Part shown: positions 1-6,466 of the stretch, one piece after another | Layout: the number at the start of each line of letters is the position of its first letter | How positions within the stretch are numbered: the first letter of the stretch is position 1 | Assembly (NCBI GenBank): GCA_031257655.1 | Contig: JAIROF010000022.1 | Location: 1 to 8,167 of the forward strand | Length of the DNA stretch: 8,167 bases | Reading direction: 5' to 3' | DNA from: Prevotellaceae bacterium | Lineage (GTDB): Bacteria; Bacteroidota; Bacteroidia; Bacteroidales; UBA932 | Made by a program: the position numbers and the translations under genes | The notes under the pieces: generated by a model | Database searches by the model: none | What the model was told of the DNA's origin: nothing | The model's input: only the letters and a program-made list of their open reading frames with translations

Positions 1-356
1 CGTGTGCTGGACTTATCAGGTACTTGACCGTGGTTCGCACTTGGTCGTAGAGACGGTGGATCGTTTCCACCCTTCAGCGTAAGGCACGGGGAAGATGGTA
101 GCACGGGAAGGGAGAGCGCAGCCCGTCCGAACTAAGGGCCAACCTGCAATATGAGTTGGGGCACGTGAAGAACACAAACACAATCAAGATGTCAGAACCA
201 ATGCGACAATTGCAATTCATAAGCTCTGGTTGCACTTCCGAGCTGTACAGTAACACAAATAACATATAGTTATAACTTCAGTTGATGGGGATCCCCACAC
301 ACACACACACACACACTCATACCAAAGTACATACACATAAATAAATAAATCCGTAA
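1..356. other. Foreign-looking stretch without a recognisable gene
   Basis: No supportable gene is seen here. The sequence differs from the rest of the window: it lacks the GC-rich codon pattern and contains a (CA)n microsatellite, an ATAA tandem repeat around 338-349, and a perfect 10-base palindrome (GGGGATCCCC, 287-296) that includes a BamHI-type site. Positions 2-79 are open in one frame for 26 codons before TAA at 80-82, reading roughly VCWTYQVLDRGSHLVVETVD and onward. This could be the tail of a gene or of a retroelement, but I do not recognise it. A short minus-strand ORF of 63 codons (74-265) has no family features. The stretch abuts the interior of a bacterial susD-like gene, so it is either a misjoined piece of eukaryotic DNA or a real rearrangement. 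Confidence 0.5.
296..316. repeat. (CA)n dinucleotide microsatellite
   Basis: There are 21 uninterrupted bases of alternating C and A, about 10.5 units, followed some 20 bases later by three to four ATAA units. Long pure (CA)n runs are common in eukaryotic genomes and uncommon in Bacteroidota. This supports the view that the left end does not belong with the downstream genes. Confidence 0.9.
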
Positions 357-407
357 AGTTATGTAATTTCTTCTTCTCTTACAACCTGCTATTCGCATGT
401 CCGCGTA

Positions 408-2018
408 ATGTTCTGCATGGTGGAGGAAAACAACACATCTTTTGTATTCCGCGGCGGAAACGGGACGGACATGTACGACGTAGCCACCATTCGCCTCGGC
501 AACGTCTTCAACAACTACGGCACGCTGACAGCGTCGAGGGATGAGCTCTATACAAACTATTCGCACTGGTACCAGCTGATTGCCAAGGCAAATCTGGCGC
601 TGCATGCCGCCGAGCTGCCGAATATTACGTGGGGATCGGCCGCAGACAAGGCATACGCCATTGCACAGGCGCGCTTTTTCCGCGCTTTCTGCTACCGAAA
701 CCTGGGCGAGCTGTATGGAGGCGTGCCGATTGTGACGGCGATCGTGACGGCGCCGCGCTACGATTATGAGCGCACAAGCCGCGTAGAAACCTACCAGTAC
801 GCTATTGGCGAGCTGGAAGCCATCCTCAACGATTTGCCCGAAGCGACCGAACAACCCGGACGGCTGGTCAGAGGCGCCGCGCAGCATAACCTCGCGCAGC
901 TGTACATAGACAAGGGCGTGGCGCTCACCGAAGAAGGCAAATCCGGCGAAGCGCAGGCCGCCTACGCCAAGGCCATTGTGCATGCCGATGCGGTAGCTGA
1001 CGGCGGGACGTACAGCCTGATGACCGAACGGTTCGGAAGCAGGAGAAACGAAAACCCCGACTACTACTACGCAAATACCGTAGCCGACCAAACCGCCGAG
1101 CATCTCTACTCAACGACCGAGAGCGGGAGCTTGCTGGAGGGTAACGTGTACTGGGATTTGTTTCAGGAAGGCAACCAGAACTATCAGGACGGCAACCGCG
1201 AAGCTATCTGGTGTGCTCAGATAGACTATGCGGCCTACAAGCGGGAAGACGGGCAGTCCAAGCTGCAATACAGCCGAGTATTCGGGCCGGTGTTCCGCGA
1301 CCCGATGGCCGACCATGCCAAAGGTGAACTCGAAGACGTGGGCGGACGCGGTATTGTGCAGGTGATGCCAACCTTCTATACCCGCGACAGCATCTACGCA
1401 GGCAAGTGGGCAGCCGACATGCGCAACTCCGAAGCCGTGTTCCGCCGGACATTTCTCGGCAACAACCCCACTTCGGAGTACTACGGCAAGCCTGTGCCCT
1501 GGAGCGTGCTCTACCGCGACGGGCAGAGCCAGGACGCCGTTAACACGGCCAAAACGCTGGTATTTCCCGTCTCCTGCAAGATTTCGACGGACAAGTACAC
1601 CGGGCTGTCCGAAGGCGAAAACCGTAGCAACCTGTTTCGCGACGAATACCTGATCCGCCTGCCGGAAACAATCCTGCTGCGCGCCGAAGCAAAATGGCGC
1701 AACGGCGACAACGCGGGAGCAGCTGCCGACATCAATCGCCTGCGAAACCGCGCCAAATGCGGATACGAAGCGCAAGCTTCGGACGTTAACCTCGACCTGA
1801 TCCTCGACGAGCGCGCCCGCGAACTTGTTTACGAAGAAACGCGCTGGAACACCCTGCTCCGCATGGGTGGAACGGTTGCCGCAGACCGCATTAAAAAGTA
1901 TGCCTACTGGGACGACCCACGATCTACGCTGACAAAAAATTTCAACCTCTGGCCTATTCCACAGATCGTGATTGATACAAACAAGGATAAGCCTATGGCG
2001 CAAAATCCCGGATGGTGA
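408..2018 (+). CDS. SusD/RagB family outer-membrane nutrient-binding protein, 5' truncated
   Basis: SusD-like proteins are surface lipoproteins that sit on a SusC TonB-dependent porin and capture glycans or peptides for import. The 536 residues carry the family's helical, TPR-like layout: an N-terminal SusD-like region (about 45-200, with AQARFFRAFCYRNLGELYGG and later AQHNLAQLYIDKG helices) and a RagB/SusD C-terminal region (about 290-536). The C-terminal part has RLPETILLRAEAKWRNGD, the INRLRNRA helix, an ERARELVYEETRW motif and the classic ending QNPGW. The N-terminus is missing: there is no signal peptide and no lipoprotein cysteine. The frame stays open back to 357, and residues encoded just before this ATG (TTCYSHVRV, 381-407) look like SusD sequence, so coding probably reaches to about 378. 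The true gene therefore starts beyond the junction with the foreign left end. No susC is present. The ligand cannot be told from the sequence. Confidence 0.9.
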   Translation: MFCMVEENNTSFVFRGGNGTDMYDVATIRLGNVFNNYGTLTASRDELYTNYSHWYQLIAKANLALHAAELPNITWGSAADKAYAIAQARFFRAFCYRNLGELYGGVPIVTAIVTAPRYDYERTSRVETYQYAIGELEAILNDLPEATEQPGRLVRGAAQHNLAQLYIDKGVALTEEGKSGEAQAAYAKAIVHADAVADGGTYSLMTERFGSRRNENPDYYYANTVADQTAEHLYSTTESGSLLEGNVYWDLFQEGNQNYQDGNREAIWCAQIDYAAYKREDGQSKLQYSRVFGPVFRDPMADHAKGELEDVGGRGIVQVMPTFYTRDSIYAGKWAADMRNSEAVFRRTFLGNNPTSEYYGKPVPWSVLYRDGQSQDAVNTAKTLVFPVSCKISTDKYTGLSEGENRSNLFRDEYLIRLPETILLRAEAKWRNGDNAGAAADINRLRNRAKCGYEAQASDVNLDLILDERARELVYEETRWNTLLRMGGTVAADRIKKYAYWDDPRSTLTKNFNLWPIPQIVIDTNKDKPMAQNPGW

Positions 2019-2065
2019 GCAATGCTGCGGCATACAGCTCGCCGAGCTCAGCGTTTTTTGATTTG

Positions 2066-2141
2066 ATGGCGCATGGCGCGATGCATAGCGCTGTAGAGAC
2101 GCGCGCCGTGCGCCTTGCTGCGCATCGCGCCTCAGCGCCAT
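2066..2141. repeat. Long imperfect inverted repeat downstream of susD-like gene
   Basis: Arms 2066-2084 and 2122-2141 pair as GCATCGCGCC plus GCCAT around a short mismatch, enclosing about 37 bases that hold TGTAGAGACGCG (2092-2103). The TAGAGACGCG core recalls a palindromic intergenic element I have seen in many Bacteroidota genomes, though this is from memory. The stem could end the susD-like transcript, but no run of T follows the right arm, so a repeat element fits better than a simple intrinsic terminator. Confidence 0.5.
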
Positions 2142-2152
2142 TTCTCTTTCCA

Positions 2153-2183
2153 CCAATGCCGGAGCGGGACTTCCCGCCATTGG
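2153..2183. repeat. Hairpin: second inverted repeat in the susD-serA spacer
   Basis: CCAATG (2153-2158) pairs with CATTGG (2178-2183), and inside it GCGGG (2164-2168) pairs with CCCGC (2173-2177) around an ACTT loop. A six-base bulge lies on the left side. No T run follows closely, so it is a structured intergenic element of unknown role, possibly stopping read-through into serA together with the larger repeat just upstream. Confidence 0.4.
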
Positions 2184-2277
2184 CAGCGCAGCGAGAAACC
2201 GGCGTTCGGCGCAGCCAACCTTTTCGTAGCGCCTCAAAAAAAGAATTAGCAAAAAAACCTTTTTTTCATTTCGCGCG

Positions 2278-2309
2278 CTTGAGAAACCCGAGTTTTTCAT
2301 GTACTTTTG
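2278..2309 (+). promoter_or_regulatory. Probable Bacteroidota-type promoter of serA
   Basis: TACTTTTG at 2302-2309 matches the Bacteroidota -7 consensus TAnnTTTG exactly. CTTG at 2278-2281 is a fair -33 element (consensus TTTG) with a 20-base spacer, close to the usual 19. Transcription would begin near 2314-2318, leaving a leader of about 20 bases before the ATG at 2337. No ribosome-binding sequence is visible, as is common in the phylum. Confidence 0.65.
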
Positions 2310-2336
2310 TAGCTCACCAATACAAAATACGCGCTT

Positions 2337-3254
2337 ATGAAAGCATTATTAGCAACCGAAAAACCTTTTGCCAAGGCCGCCGTTGAGGGCATCAGGAAGA
2401 TTTTTGAGGCGGCAGGCATCGAAGTGGCGCTGCTCGAAAAATATAGCGGGGCGGGCGAGCTCATCGCCGCCGTGGCCGACGTCGACGCGCTGATTGTCCG
2501 CAGCGACAAGGTTACCAAAGAGGTGACGGACGCCGCCAAAAACCTGAAGATAGTGGTGCGCGCCGGCGCCGGATACGACAACCTCGACCTGGCGGCCTGC
2601 ACCGCAAGGGGCATTGTGGCCATGAACACGCCAGGACAAAACGCCAACGCGGTGGCAGAGCTGGCGCTGGGCATGATGGTCTTCATGGCCCGCAACTCGT
2701 TCACGCCCGGAACCGGCGCCGAGCTTAAGGGCAAAAAGGCCGGCGTCCACGCCTACGGCAACGTGGGCCGCTTAGTGGCTAAGCTGGCGCAGGGATTCGG
2801 AATGGAGGTATACGCCTTCGACCCCTTTATCTGCCGCGAAGACATGGAGCAGGACGGCGTAACGGCGGTAAGCTCCGCCGAAGAGCTTTACAGCACATGC
2901 CAATACGTATCCCTGCACATTCCGGCGACGGAGCAAACCAAAAAATCCATCGGCTACCACCTGCTCGCCAAAATGCCCAAGGGCGGATGCCTCGTCAACA
3001 CCGCCCGCAAGGAGGTTATCCACGAAGAGGAGCTGGAAAAGGCGCTGGAGGAGCGACCCGACCTGAAGTACATCACCGACGTGGCCGCCGACGCCCACGC
3101 CGCCCTGTGCCAAAAGTTTGGAACCCGCGTGTTTGCTACCCCAAAAAAAATAGGCGCCGAAACCGCCGAAGCAAACATCAACGCCGGACTTGCCGCAGCA
3201 AGCCAAATCGTTGCCTTCTTCAAAACAGGCGACAAGCGGTTTCAGGTGAATTAA
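2337..3254 (+). CDS. serA: D-3-phosphoglycerate dehydrogenase, short Bacteroidales form
   Basis: SerA catalyses the first step of serine synthesis in the cytoplasm, oxidising 3-phosphoglycerate to 3-phosphohydroxypyruvate with NAD+. The 305 residues follow the D-isomer 2-hydroxyacid dehydrogenase order: outer substrate domain (about 1-98, with VRAGAGYDNLDL and NTPGQNANAVAEL), Rossmann NAD-binding domain (about 99-280), then a short return to the outer domain. There is no C-terminal ACT domain, unlike the ~410-residue E. coli enzyme, so serine feedback through that domain is not expected. Arg224 in NTARKEV matches the conserved catalytic Arg. The usual TPHIG histidine is replaced by TPKKIG (residues 268-273), the DVFxxEP glutamate motif is not seen, and the glycine loop reads AYGNVG (139-144) instead of GxGxxG. 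I recall the same pattern in Bacteroides SerA, so it looks lineage-typical and not degenerate. The usual neighbour serC is absent. The ATG fits the promoter spacing. Confidence 0.9.
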   Translation: MKALLATEKPFAKAAVEGIRKIFEAAGIEVALLEKYSGAGELIAAVADVDALIVRSDKVTKEVTDAAKNLKIVVRAGAGYDNLDLAACTARGIVAMNTPGQNANAVAELALGMMVFMARNSFTPGTGAELKGKKAGVHAYGNVGRLVAKLAQGFGMEVYAFDPFICREDMEQDGVTAVSSAEELYSTCQYVSLHIPATEQTKKSIGYHLLAKMPKGGCLVNTARKEVIHEEELEKALEERPDLKYITDVAADAHAALCQKFGTRVFATPKKIGAETAEANINAGLAAASQIVAFFKTGDKRFQVN

Positions 3255-3324
3255 GAATTAGGAATTAGCTCCCCATTAAGCACCGCTAAGCGCAAAATGG
3301 CAAATGGCTAAAATTGAGCGGCTG

Positions 3325-3471
3325 ATATCCACAGGTTGCACAGATTTACGCAGGTAAGCGCTTCGGCGGCAGCGCTACTCCTCTTTTTTCGTAGAAATCT
3401 GTGCAAAGCTGTGGATAAAACATATCCACAGATTTACACAGGCAAGCGCTTCGGCGGCAGCGCTACTCCTC
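3325..3471. repeat. Intergenic repeat cluster with DnaA-box-like sites
   Basis: This fills most of the 349-base gap between serA and murF-alr. Two direct copies of a 43-base unit lie at 3341-3383 and 3429-3471 and differ at two bases; each contains the hairpin AGCGC-TTCGGCGGCA-GCGCT. Between them, 3396-3417 is the inverted copy of 3327-3348 with one small mismatch, giving a stem of about 21 pairs. A second perfect hairpin is formed by GTGGATA (3411-3417) and TATCCAC (3423-3429). TGTGGATAA at 3410-3418 is a perfect reverse-strand DnaA box, and ATATCCACA at 3325-3333 and 3422-3430 each differ from the box by one base. The words AGATTTACGCAG and AATCTGTG recur in the spacer near 7500. A dispersed repeat family is the simplest reading; the DnaA match may be coincidental. 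Nothing else is seen in 3255-3324 or 3472-3603 apart from an AT-rich leader before the murF start. Confidence 0.8.
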
Positions 3472-3603
3472 CTGGCCTCGACAATGCATCACCAAAAGGC
3501 GCTGGTTGGCGTTCAGTTGGGCATTTTGTGCCACCAAAATCAGCAAGACGAACAGCTTGCGAAGGTTGGATTATTAACCTTTCTGAAAAACATTGCAAAA
3601 ATT

Positions 3604-6096
3604 TTGAAAACCTACACCCTTTCGGCTATTGCCGAAGTAGTGAGCGGATCGCTCACCGGCAAAGGCGCATCCGCTGTAGCCGACGTTGTAACGGACAGCC
3701 GCAGCACCTTTTACCCAGACAAGGCGCTATTCTTTGCCCTCGTAGGGGATCGGCACAACGGCCACCTCTACCTTGGCGACCTCTACGCGCGCGGCGTGCG
3801 CGCCTTTGTGGTGAGCGAGGAGGTTGCTGCGAGCCGCTACCCCCAGGCCTCGTTCATCACCGTTGGCAATACGCTACAGGCGCTACAGGCGCTGGCCGCC
3901 CACCACCGCCGGCAGCACGGCTATCCGGTGGTGGCGGTGGCCGGCAGCAACGGCAAAACGGTGGTCAAAGAGTGGATTGCCCAGCTGCTCTCCTCCCAGC
4001 TGCGGCTGGCCCGCAGCCCCAAGAGCTACAACTCGCAGGTGGGCGTGCCGCTTGCGGTGTGGCGCATGGGCGAAGAGGCGGAGCTGGGCATTTTTGAGGC
4101 GGGCATCTCGCTGCCGGGCGAAATGGAGCGCTTGGAAAACATCCTCCGCCCCGACGTGGTGGTGTTTACCAACCTTGGCGAGGCGCACCAGGAGGGCTTT
4201 GCCACGCGCGAGCAGAAGCTGCGCGAAAAGCTGCGCCTGTGCGCCAACGCCGAAGCAATTGCCTACTGCGCCGACCAGTACGAGGTGCACACCGCCATCC
4301 GCGCCACGGCCGCGCTCGCGCAGAAGCGCCTCTGCTGCTGGGGCGCGGGAAGCGGGGCCGACGTGCGCATCACGGCCGTCGAAAAGCGCGACGCCGCAAC
4401 CTGCGTAACCGTAGAGGTGGCGGCATCGCAAAAGCAATTCCTGCTCAACATCCCCTTTACCGACGCCGCCTCAACCGAAAACGCGCTGCAAAGCTTCGCC
4501 GCCTGCATGCTCCTTGCGCAGCTCTTCCCGTCGCTGCACATCAACGAGGAGAACGTGGCCGGCAACGTGGCCCACCTCTCCCCCATTGCCATGCGGCTCG
4601 AGCTGCACGAGGGCGCCAACGGATGCACCATCATCAACGACGCCTACAACGCCGACGTTGCCTCGCTTCGCATTGCGCTCGACTTCCTGTCGGGCTTCAG
4701 CAAGCGCCGCCGCTGCACCGTCATCCTCTCCGACATTGAGCAGAGCGGAAAAGAAGGCTGGCGGCTCTACAGCGAAGTGGCCGAGCTGCTGCGCGAGCAC
4801 GGCGTGTCGCGCCTCATTGCCATTGGCCCGCAAACGGGAAAGCACCTCGACCGGTTTACCTGCGAAGTGCAGCACTTTTCCTCCACCGGGCACTTCCTGC
4901 GGCAGTTCGACCGCAACACGTTTAAGGACGAGGCCATCCTCATAAAGGGAAGCCGCCGATTCCTGCTGGAGCAGATTTCGCGCCAGCTGGCGCAAAAAAC
5001 CCACCTCACCACCCTGGAAGTCAACCTCACCGCGCTCACCGACAACCTCAACGCGCTGCGGGCAATGCTCAAAAAGGGCGTCAAAACGCTGGCTATGGTA
5101 AAGGCCAACGCCTACGGCGCGGGGATATGCGAAGTGGCGCGGCTGCTCCAGCGCCAGCGCGTGGACTACCTCGGCGTGGCCTTTGCCGACGAAGGCGTGC
5201 AGCTCCGCCGAGCAGGCATCGCCATGCCCATCGTGGTCTTGAACCCCGAACCCGGCACCTTTGAGCAGATGCTCGAGCACCGCCTCGAACCCGAAATTTA
5301 CAGCCTCCCCATGCTGCAACGCTACAGCGAAGCCGTGCTGCGCGCCGGCGAAGGCGTATGCAGCATCCACCTCAAGCTGGACACGGGGATGCACCGCCTG
5401 GGCTTCGCGGAGGAGGAGCTGGACGACCTCCTCCAACGCCTGCCGCGCTTCCGAAACCTTAAGGTGGCGAGCATCTTTTCGCACCTCGCCGCCGCCGACG
5501 CGCCGCAGCACGACCACTTCACCCGCGCGCAAATCGCGCTGTTCGACGCCATGAGCCGGCGAATAGAGGACGAGCTGGGGTACAAAACCCTGCGGCACAT
5601 CGCCAACTCCGCCGGCACAGAGCGATTCCCGGAGGCGCAGCTCGACATGGTGCGGCTGGGCATTTCGCTTTACGGCGCAAGCGCCACCCGACCCGGAAGC
5701 ATGCGCACCGTGAGCCGCCTCAAGAGCACCGTGGTGCAGCTAAAGCGCGTGCCGGCTGGCGACACCGTGGGCTACGGACGAATGGGAAAGGCGCCCGAAG
5801 ACAAAACAATTGCCGTCATCCCCGTGGGCTACGCCGACGGACTTAACCGCCTGCTGGGCAACGGCGCGGGATGCGCAACCATCAACGGAAAATCGGCGCC
5901 ATTCGTGGGAAACATCTGCATGGACCTGTGCACCGCCGACGTTACCGGCATCGAAGCGCGCGAGGGCGACGAGGTTATCCTCTTTGGCGAAAGCCCCTCC
6001 GTAACCTCGATAGCCGAAACGCTCAACACTATCCCCTACGAAATCTTTACCCGCATCTCTACACGGGTAAACCGGATTTACTTTAGCGAAAATTGA
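3604..6096 (+). CDS. murF-alr: Fused MurF ligase / alanine racemase
   Basis: Two cytoplasmic peptidoglycan-precursor enzymes lie in one 830-residue chain. The C-terminal half turns L-Ala into D-Ala; the N-terminal half ligates D-Ala-D-Ala to UDP-MurNAc-tripeptide using ATP. MurF part (about 1-460): VTDSR near 29-33, P-loop GSNGKT at 114-119, a SYNSQVGVPL substrate segment near 141-150, EAG near 165-167, and DAYNAD at 346-351. Alr part (about 468-830): PLP-lysine motif VKANAYG with Lys500, GISLYG before the C-terminal domain, catalytic Tyr724 in VGYG, and CMD at 772-774. All key residues are present, so both halves should be active. Such fusions are standard in Bacteroidota. Start choice: an upstream in-frame ATG at 3484 would add 40 residues unlike MurF and lies right beside the repeats. 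The TTG at 3604 gives MKTYTLSAIAEVV, a typical MurF beginning, behind an AT-rich leader, and the usual length of this fusion. The enzyme that joins two D-Ala (Ddl) is not in the window. Confidence 0.93.
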   Translation: MKTYTLSAIAEVVSGSLTGKGASAVADVVTDSRSTFYPDKALFFALVGDRHNGHLYLGDLYARGVRAFVVSEEVAASRYPQASFITVGNTLQALQALAAHHRRQHGYPVVAVAGSNGKTVVKEWIAQLLSSQLRLARSPKSYNSQVGVPLAVWRMGEEAELGIFEAGISLPGEMERLENILRPDVVVFTNLGEAHQEGFATREQKLREKLRLCANAEAIAYCADQYEVHTAIRATAALAQKRLCCWGAGSGADVRITAVEKRDAATCVTVEVAASQKQFLLNIPFTDAASTENALQSFAACMLLAQLFPSLHINEENVAGNVAHLSPIAMRLELHEGANGCTIINDAYNADVASLRIALDFLSGFSKRRRCTVILSDIEQSGKEGWRLYSEVAELLREHGVSRLIAIGPQTGKHLDRFTCEVQHFSSTGHFLRQFDRNTFKDEAILIKGSRRFLLEQISRQLAQKTHLTTLEVNLTALTDNLNALRAMLKKGVKTLAMVKANAYGAGICEVARLLQRQRVDYLGVAFADEGVQLRRAGIAMPIVVLNPEPGTFEQMLEHRLEPEIYSLPMLQRYSEAVLRAGEGVCSIHLKLDTGMHRLGFAEEELDDLLQRLPRFRNLKVASIFSHLAAADAPQHDHFTRAQIALFDAMSRRIEDELGYKTLRHIANSAGTERFPEAQLDMVRLGISLYGASATRPGSMRTVSRLKSTVVQLKRVPAGDTVGYGRMGKAPEDKTIAVIPVGYADGLNRLLGNGAGCATINGKSAPFVGNICMDLCTADVTGIEAREGDEVILFGESPSVTSIAETLNTIPYEIFTRISTRVNRIYFSEN

Positions 6097-6100
6097 GGCG

Positions 6101-6124
6101 GAGCAATTTCCGGCTTTATTGCTC
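6101..6124 (+). terminator. Hairpin just after murF-alr
   Basis: GAGCAAT (6101-6107) and ATTGCTC (6118-6124) form a perfect seven-pair stem around a ten-base loop, starting five bases after the stop codon. No T run follows, so it would be a weak intrinsic terminator at best. The right arm lies within the tandem repeat; the second repeat copy lacks the matching left arm, so only this copy can fold this way. Confidence 0.35.
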
Positions 6125-6265
6125 TCAGCTTGAATACAAAAGCAAGGAAAAATCAGCCGCGCGAACCACAATGGCGTGCAGCATTCTGCGCCCGCTTGCA
6201 GCAGCTTTTTTTCCAAAAATACCTACAAATGAGGATTGACGGGGGTAGCTATTTCCCGTATCTTT
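6111..6265. repeat. Tandem duplication, copy 1 (155 bases)
   Basis: This is the first of two head-to-tail copies that fill the spacer between murF-alr and the metal exporter. It differs from copy 2 at five bases and one A in a run (AAGGAAAAATC against AAGGAAAATC). It ends in TATCTTTC, so the -7 promoter box that is intact in copy 2 has lost its final G here. Both copies carry a run of seven T after GCAGCAGC. No reading frame of interest is present. Confidence 0.95.
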
Positions 6266-6419
6266 CGGCTTTATTGCTCTCAGCTTGAATACAAAAGCAA
6301 GGAAAATCAGCTGCGCGAACCATAATGGCGTGCAGCATCCTATGCCCGCTTGCAGCAGCTTTTTTTCCAAAAATACCTACAAATGAGGATTGACGGGGGT
6401 AGCTATTTCCCGTATCTTT
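6266..6419. repeat. Tandem duplication, copy 2 (154 bases)
   Basis: The second copy starts directly after the first, with no bases between them. It holds the promoter next to the exporter gene, with an intact TATCTTTG box that extends one base past the repeat to 6420. The last ~65 bases before the box (from CGCTTGCAGCAGC on) are identical in both copies, while the differences cluster in the first two thirds. This may mean the promoter part is under selection, or simply that the duplication is recent. Confidence 0.95.
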
Positions 6420-6420
6420 G
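6390..6420 (+). promoter_or_regulatory. Probable promoter of the metal exporter, with dyad between its boxes
   Basis: TATCTTTG (6413-6420) matches TAnnTTTG exactly, and TTG at 6390-6392 is a partial -33 element with a 20-base spacer, the same spacing as in the serA promoter. Between them, ACGGG (6393-6397) and CCCGT (6409-6413) form a dyad around the small palindrome TAGCTA (6400-6405 region). A repressor or activator site in this place is possible but not shown. The leader before the ATG at 6467 is about 40 bases and AT-rich. Confidence 0.6.
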
Positions 6421-6466
6421 CGCTGGTATAGCTAAGACCAACGCTAAATTAAATACGCTCAAAAAA

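Noticed and set aside
270..2300. Long minus-strand open frames (270-1103 and 1110-2300) opposite the susD-like gene
   Set aside because: They mirror the GC-rich codons of the susD-like gene, have low-complexity Arg/Val/His-rich products and no family motifs, and one runs through the microsatellite.
2012..2386. Plus-strand 124-codon frame spanning the susD-serA spacer
   Set aside because: It runs through both inverted repeats and the serA promoter and overlaps the start of serA in another frame; its product has no recognisable features.
3325..3471. CRISPR array
   Set aside because: There are only two direct copies of the unit, with an inverted copy between them and no regular spacers or cas genes.
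3720..3735. TATTCTTTG as a promoter inside murF
   Set aside because: It lies within conserved MurF coding sequence (LFFAL) and no gene starts downstream of it.
3336..4097. Plus-strand 253-codon frame starting in the repeats
   Set aside because: It begins inside the repeat cluster and then overlaps murF in a wrong frame with an Arg/Gly/Pro-rich product.
4471..5598. 375-codon minus-strand frame opposite murF-alr
   Set aside because: It is a shadow of the GC-rich fusion gene, whose active-site motifs establish the plus strand as coding.
6111..6466. Metal-sensing riboswitch (NiCo/czcD type) upstream of the exporter
   Set aside because: The segment is a tandem promoter duplication; I do not see the four-way junction of that riboswitch class, and the leader after the promoter is only about 40 bases.
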